Part shown: positions 7,971-10,221 of the stretch, one piece after another
How the letters are laid out: every line of letters starts with the position of its first letter
Numbering within the stretch: position 1 is the first letter of the stretch
Assembly: GCA_018648945.1 (NCBI GenBank)
Contig: JABGQJ010000237.1
Span: 1-10,221 of the forward strand
Direction: 5' to 3'
Origin: Victivallales bacterium
GTDB taxonomy: Bacteria > Verrucomicrobiota > Lentisphaeria > Oligosphaerales > Lenti-02
Length of the DNA stretch: 10,221 nt
Notes under the pieces: generated by a model
The model's database searches: none
What the model was told of the DNA's origin: nothing
Seen by the model: only the letters and a program-made list of their open reading frames with translations
Translations under genes and position numbers: made by a program

Positions 7971-8287
7971 CCGGGGCCAGCCCCGAAGCCCCGCCGAGGA
8001 AACCAGTTTCCCCGGACCCCATGGAGCATTGGGGCCAAGCATTCGGTATGGCCCTCGTTCCCGTCAAGGTCGCGCATAACTAACCCCCCCTAGTTACACG
8101 ACGCCTGCCCCAACACCAGTATTGCGGGCCAAAGGCGGTCCAGACACCTCCTGTTCCCAGCCAAGGTAGCCCAAACCACCGAGAAACAGCTTGCAGCGCC
8201 GTTCCAGGAACCCATAGTACCGTAGGTGGGTTCGCTTCCCCCGACAGAAGGTCGCCGGAGTAGAGAAGGAAGCTGGGGCGTCAACGA
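7971..8287. other. Intergenic stretch with three small palindromes
   Basis: No gene is supported. Just after the methyltransferase remnant lie CGGGGC-CA-GCCCCG (7972-7985) and GGAAAC-CA-GTTTCC (7998-8011), the latter extended by CCG/CGG; both have a CA centre. At 8077-8096 TAACTA and TAGTTA flank a run of seven C. The GTTACAC at 8093-8099 resembles the core half-site of the attC-like element at 8705-8763. The remaining bases up to the ORF at 8288 show nothing recognisable beyond a weak GGGG ribosome-binding stretch at 8275-8278. Confidence 0.5.
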
Positions 8288-8734
8288 ATGATCAAGATCG
8301 AGGAGCATGGTGGCCGACCTGAGTTGAGGGGGTGCGTCTGTCAGCACCTCATCTGCGAGGGGTATGTCTGTGGCTCGGACCCTGTGACCGATGCTAATGT
8401 CGTATTCATCTGCGTCGCAGACGAGTGGTGTCGTTTCTCCATCGATTGTGGAGTCGTCTTCTGGCGACAGCAGCAGGACGCCCCCGCACCATGGTCTGTG
8501 CCGGAGGAACAATGGACTTACCCTCACCGGAATGTCGGGAGAGAGTTCAGACTCGAAGGCAACGTCCTAGTGGGCGTTGAGATTGGCCGAAACCAGGGGC
8601 AGACGCATATCGCCTTGCAGTTTGTGGACGGTCGCACGTTCAGGCTTATCGAGTCACATGATCGGAGTAGATTCGAGGTGTCATCAGCCACAAGTGAAGG
8701 CCAGCCCCAACAAAGCGTCGGAAGCGACGGTTGA
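8288..8734 (+). CDS. Hypothetical protein, 148 residues
   Basis: I do not recognise this family. The protein is cytosolic by appearance: no signal peptide or membrane segment. It has a Cys-containing N-terminal half (CVCQHLICEGYVC at about 16-28, CVADEWCRFSIDC at about 42-54) and a C-terminal half that looks like beta strands, including REFRLEGNVLVGVEIGR and THIALQFVDGRTFRLIE, followed by a polar tail. The hydrophobic/polar alternation and lack of repeats support real coding. The start has GGGG 9 bases upstream. The stop falls inside the attC-like element at 8705-8763, as is common for integron cassette genes. The neighbours are gene remnants, so this may be an accessory cassette gene. Confidence 0.6.
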   Translation: MIKIEEHGGRPELRGCVCQHLICEGYVCGSDPVTDANVVFICVADEWCRFSIDCGVVFWRQQQDAPAPWSVPEEQWTYPHRNVGREFRLEGNVLVGVEIGRNQGQTHIALQFVDGRTFRLIESHDRSRFEVSSATSEGQPQQSVGSDG

Positions 8735-8763
8735 CCACAGCGCCTAGAACGCTGGCGTTGCGC
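8705..8763. other. Integron attC-like recombination site (candidate)
   Basis: The 59-base element begins CCCCAACAAAGCGTC and ends AACGCTGGCGTTGCGC. The outer boxes pair as CAAC (8708-8711) with GTTG (8757-8760); then come unpaired AA and GGC; the inner boxes pair as AGCGT (8714-8718) with ACGCT (8749-8753). This split R/L-box layout and the length match short attC sites. The outer boxes deviate from the RYYYAAC/GTTRRRY consensus by one base each. It overlaps the stop of the 148-residue ORF, and the next ORF starts 15 bases after it. No integron integrase is in the window. Confidence 0.4.
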
Positions 8764-8778
8764 ACGAAGAACCACTGA

Positions 8779-9051
8779 ATGCTCACCAGCGAATGCTACC
8801 GAGAGCACGACATTTCTGCGGAACTGACGCCACCAGCCGTCCCTGGCTACGACGAGCCCTGTGCTCGGAGGCCACGGGAAATCGCCGTGCGTGCCGCCAT
8901 TCTGCGATGGGTCGTTGCGGTCAGCGCGGGGATTGATCCGGCACCGATCCTCGAGTGGTTCCACAACCAACACGTCTGAAATGCCACAACACGAGACGAG
9001 AAAGTCCGTGAGACAGCGGAAGCCTCGCCAACGGCAGAGCCAGACGCCTGA
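8779..9051 (+). pseudogene. DUF4272-like N-terminal segment interrupted by TGA
   Basis: The first 66 codons contain PREIAVRAAILRWVVAVSAG followed by IDPAPILEWFHNQHV. This matches the N-terminal part of DUF4272 proteins as I know the pattern ('EEvA.RAl.L..Vva...g....ileWlkeegLW.alsp.Ek.fLe.psPT'). TGA at 8977-8979 sits exactly where the family has the Trp of 'GLW', and the frame continues with NATTRDEKVRE and ASPTAE, which fits the next part of the family, until a second TGA at 9049-9051. A single TGG-to-TGA change would explain the first stop. The remaining domain is missing. It starts at 8779 behind a weak GAAGAA. I infer a decayed gene; DUF4272 has no established function. The assignment needs a profile search. 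Confidence 0.5.
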
Positions 9052-9096
9052 GTCTCCATCGTGCCTTCCTTCCCCATTCTGCATTCCCGCCCCCCC

Positions 9097-9145
9097 CGAA
9101 CAAGCGCCCCCGGTGAGTAGACCTTACTCATCGAGGGCGTTTGCT
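9097..9145. repeat. Strong imperfect hairpin, weakly attC-like
   Basis: Bases 9099-9119 and 9125-9145 are inverted repeats with 17 of 21 positions matching, around a 5-base loop (gacct). The inner TGAGTA/TACTCA is perfect. The outer left side reads CGAACAAGCGCC and the right side GGGCGTTTG, so AAC-AA and GGGC-GTT recall the attC-like element at 8705-8763. There is no T-run for a terminator. Confidence 0.65.
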
Positions 9146-9201
9146 TGTCCGCACCGATTCACGCAACCTGTCTGATGCCCGTGTCCGAAGGGGACACGGT
9201 G

Positions 9202-9309
9202 ATGGTGGACTTGTGGCTGGATGAGAAGTCGGCGCGGCTGTACGAATCGGCGGCGGCGGGGATCGCGCCGCCGGCGGATTGCAGCATCTCGGAGTGGGCC
9301 ACGCGGGGC
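9202..9309 (+). pseudogene. Short fragment resembling the N-terminus of a phage terminase large subunit (GpA type)
   Basis: From ATG at 9202 the frame reads MVDLWLDEKSARLYESAAAG then IAPPADCSISEWATR. The PP....SEWA pattern is common close to the N-terminus of GpA-type terminases ('...l.Pp..ltvseWAd.y..l'). A good AAGGGG ribosome-binding sequence lies 8 bases upstream. After about 36 codons the frame enters a REP-like unit (9328-9357) and repetitive DNA, so the rest of the gene is gone. The match rests on one short motif and could be coincidence. If right, it is a leftover of a prophage or of a transferred cassette. Confidence 0.3.
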
Positions 9310-9327
9310 GACCCGCCATGGGCGGAA

Positions 9328-9357
9328 GATGCCGAGCTGGGGCTCGGCGCTCCCAGG
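9328..9357 (-). repeat. REP-like hairpin repeat, diverged copy with compensatory changes
   Basis: The stem is GCCGAGC (9331-9337) and GCTCGGC (9342-9348), followed by GCTCCCAGG. It matches the unit at 9672-9700 outside the stem, while paired stem bases have changed together, so base pairing is kept. Confidence 0.7.
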
Positions 9358-9483
9358 GGGGAGCCACCCAACCAGCGCGCCGCGTGGCAACCGCCAAAGG
9401 CGGAACGGGCCCCCGACCAGTGGGGAGGCAATCGCGCGTCGCCCAAGATGAGGACAGGGGGCTCTTCTGGAGGATGGGTGCCT

Positions 9484-9530
9484 CACACGACCGCTCCCAA
9501 TTGGGCAATGGGAGAAGATACCGGCAGGAA
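9484..9530 (+). repeat. Direct repeat, copy A
   Basis: This 47-base stretch starts CACACGACCGCTCCC and contains TGGGAGAAGATACCGGC. It aligns with 9637-9685 with eight substitutions and a 2-base gap. Confidence 0.75.
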
Positions 9531-9551
9531 CGGAGGTCCGGGCACTCGCCA

Positions 9552-9581
9552 GCCGGGAGCGCTGGCTTCGAGCCGGCACTC
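9552..9581 (+). repeat. REP-like hairpin repeat, copy 2
   Basis: The unit begins GCCGGGAGCGCTGGCTTCG and folds as GCTGGCT-TCG-AGCCGGC with a G-T wobble. It has the same orientation as the 7747 copy and opposite orientation to the 9672 copy, so 9552 and 9672 form an inverted pair about 90 bases apart. Confidence 0.85.
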
Positions 9582-9636
9582 CCCTTCCCAGGTACCCGGC
9601 ACCCGTAGCATCGCTGCGCCGGCGTCGCAGATCCTG

Positions 9637-9685
9637 CACACCACTGCCCCCAAAGTTGGACACTGGGAGAAGATGCCGGCTGGAA
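9637..9685 (+). repeat. Direct repeat, copy B
   Basis: The 49-base partner of 9484-9530 starts CACACCACTGCCCCC and contains TGGGAGAAGATGCCGGC. It overlaps the start of the REP-like unit at 9672. Confidence 0.75.
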
Positions 9686-9700
9686 GCCGGCGCTCCCGGC
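9672..9700 (-). repeat. REP-like hairpin repeat, inverted copy
   Basis: GCCGGCT-GGA-AGCCGGC forms a perfect 7-bp stem at 9675-9691. On the - strand the unit reads GCCGGGAGCGCCGGCTTCC onwards, 28/29 identical to the unit at 7747. Confidence 0.85.
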
Positions 9701-9827
9701 CACCCGCATCGAGGCGGGCGATCTGAGGGCCCCCCAGCTCCACCAACGGAGCCTGGCGACGGATGCCGAGGCGAAGACGGCCAACGGCCGCAGGACGGGC
9801 TTCCCCATTCCCGCTCCCTGTTCCCCA

Positions 9828-9869
9828 TTGGATGTTGGATGTTGGACGTTGAGCGTTCGACGTTCGGGC
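9828..9869 (+). repeat. Decaying heptamer tandem array
   Basis: Six consecutive 7-base units run TTGGATG, TTGGATG, TTGGACG, TTGAGCG, TTCGACG, TTCGGGC. The first two are identical and divergence grows toward the right. It lies between two 17-base direct repeats (9788-9804 and 9886-9902) that differ at one base. Confidence 0.85.
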
Positions 9870-9871
9870 TA

Positions 9872-9892
9872 CCTGCGGCAGACGACCGCAGG
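9872..9892 (-). terminator. Hairpin after the right-edge gene, possible terminator
   Basis: CCTGCGG (9872-9878) and CCGCAGG (9886-9892) form a perfect 7-bp stem with a 7-base loop, 16 bases beyond the stop of the - strand gene. It lacks a T-run, so its role in termination is only suggested by position. Confidence 0.35.
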
Positions 9893-9908
9893 ACGGCCTT
9901 CCTACCCG

Positions 9909-10221
9909 CTACTCCGTGGTCAGGTAGCTTGCGTGCAGGAGGACCGCGCCAAGCATACCGCCGCTCGGGGGGCCATTGAACTGCACGGCGTTTTGCGCCT
10001 TGACCAGGGCTGTGGGTACGGGAATCACGAGGGAGGAAAGGGAACCGGTGGCGTAGGATGCCAGGTCGGGGAACGGCAGTTCCCGCCCGTTCAGAGCGAG
10101 GGTCAGTGGCGTCCTCGCCTTGTCGGGCTGGTAGGCGATGCGCAGGGAGGCCGCATGGAGACCGGCCGTCTTTGCTTCGAGCTTGATGGCGAGGTCCTGG
10201 CCCGTGCGCTGGAGAATCTTG
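9909..10221 (-). CDS. C-terminal part of an exported-type protein with a beta-sandwich end (partial)
   Basis: The - strand frame is open from the window edge for 103 codons to a TAG at 9909-9911. It reads, in part, QDLAIKLEAKTAGLHAASLR, TPLTLALNGRELPFPDLASY, SLVIPVPTALVKAQNAVQFN and GGMLGAVLLHASYLTTE. Strand-like segments, LNG turns and the 'vp..lvkaqNavqF' pattern resemble the C-terminal jelly-roll or galactose-binding-like modules of secreted glycoside hydrolases and related surface proteins of PVC bacteria. The N-terminal domains lie outside the window, so no catalytic function can be given. Coding is supported by the long open frame and by codon-like composition compared with the repetitive DNA to its left. 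Confidence 0.75.
   Translation of the reverse strand, partial: KILQRTGQDLAIKLEAKTAGLHAASLRIAYQPDKARTPLTLALNGRELPFPDLASYATGSLSSLVIPVPTALVKAQNAVQFNGPPSGGMLGAVLLHASYLTTE

Larger units (their letters stand above)
9310..9827. other. Repeat-rich non-coding stretch
   Basis: This region holds REP-like units (9328, 9552, 9672), a pair of imperfect 47-49 base direct repeats (9484-9530, 9637-9685), and small hairpins such as CCGCC-AAA-GGCGG at 9391-9403. All six frames read through palindromic repeats, so the long ORFs here are not credible genes. Confidence 0.65.

Noticed and set aside
8977..8979. TGA read as tryptophan or selenocysteine
   Set aside because: Several intact genes here end in TGA, no selenocysteine insertion structure is evident, and a second TGA follows, so gene decay is simpler.
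8524..9084. 186-codon open frame on the - strand
   Set aside because: It is antisense to the 148-residue ORF and to the DUF4272-like segment, and has no recognisable motif or ribosome-binding site.
9484..9700. CRISPR-like array
   Set aside because: There are only two imperfect direct copies and inverted hairpin units, with no regular spacers and no cas genes.
9145..9726. 193-codon open frame on the + strand taken as one protein
   Set aside because: Only the first part after 9202 looks coding; the rest translates palindromic repeats.

Overview
The window looks like a GC-rich chromosomal segment from a member of the PVC superphylum (Planctomycetes, Verrucomicrobia or Lentisphaerae); the phylum cannot be fixed from the sequence alone. 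The reasons are a formylglycine sulfatase, an exported parallel beta-helix protein with a C-terminal beta-sandwich, a cysteine-rich NHL-type propeller, a PhnD-like/PQQ-propeller fusion lipoprotein, and many short palindromic (REP-like) elements between genes.

Layout. Bases 18-4584 hold three genes on the + strand: a sulfatase (18-1544), a secreted cysteine-rich six-bladed propeller (1625-2587) and a lipoprotein that fuses a PhnD-like periplasmic-binding domain to a PQQ-type propeller (2584-4584). The last two overlap by ATGA and are almost certainly co-translated. A large inverted repeat (4628-4687) separates them from a convergent - strand gene for an 866-residue exported beta-helix protein (4768-7368). 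At the right edge is the C-terminal part of another - strand gene, probably also exported (9909 to window end).

Between these, 7369-9908 is a decayed accessory region. It holds a C-terminal methyltransferase remnant (7794-7970), one intact-looking ORF of unknown function (8288-8734), a DUF4272-like gene with a stop codon where the family has a tryptophan (8779-9051), a short terminase-like N-terminal fragment (9202-9309), several copies of a hairpin repeat (7747, 9328, 9552, 9672) and a degenerating heptamer array (9828-9869). A 59-bp element at 8705-8763 resembles an integron attC site and a second hairpin at 9097-9145 is weakly similar. This raises the possibility of an eroded gene-cassette array, although no integrase is in view.

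Function. The sulfatase and beta-helix protein fit degradation or modification of sulfated polysaccharides outside the cytoplasm, but neither substrate can be named. The coupled propeller and PhnD-PQQ pair is the most intriguing intact system. Both proteins are exported and carry unusual cysteine motifs, which suggests an envelope-located ligand or metal-handling or redox module of unknown purpose.
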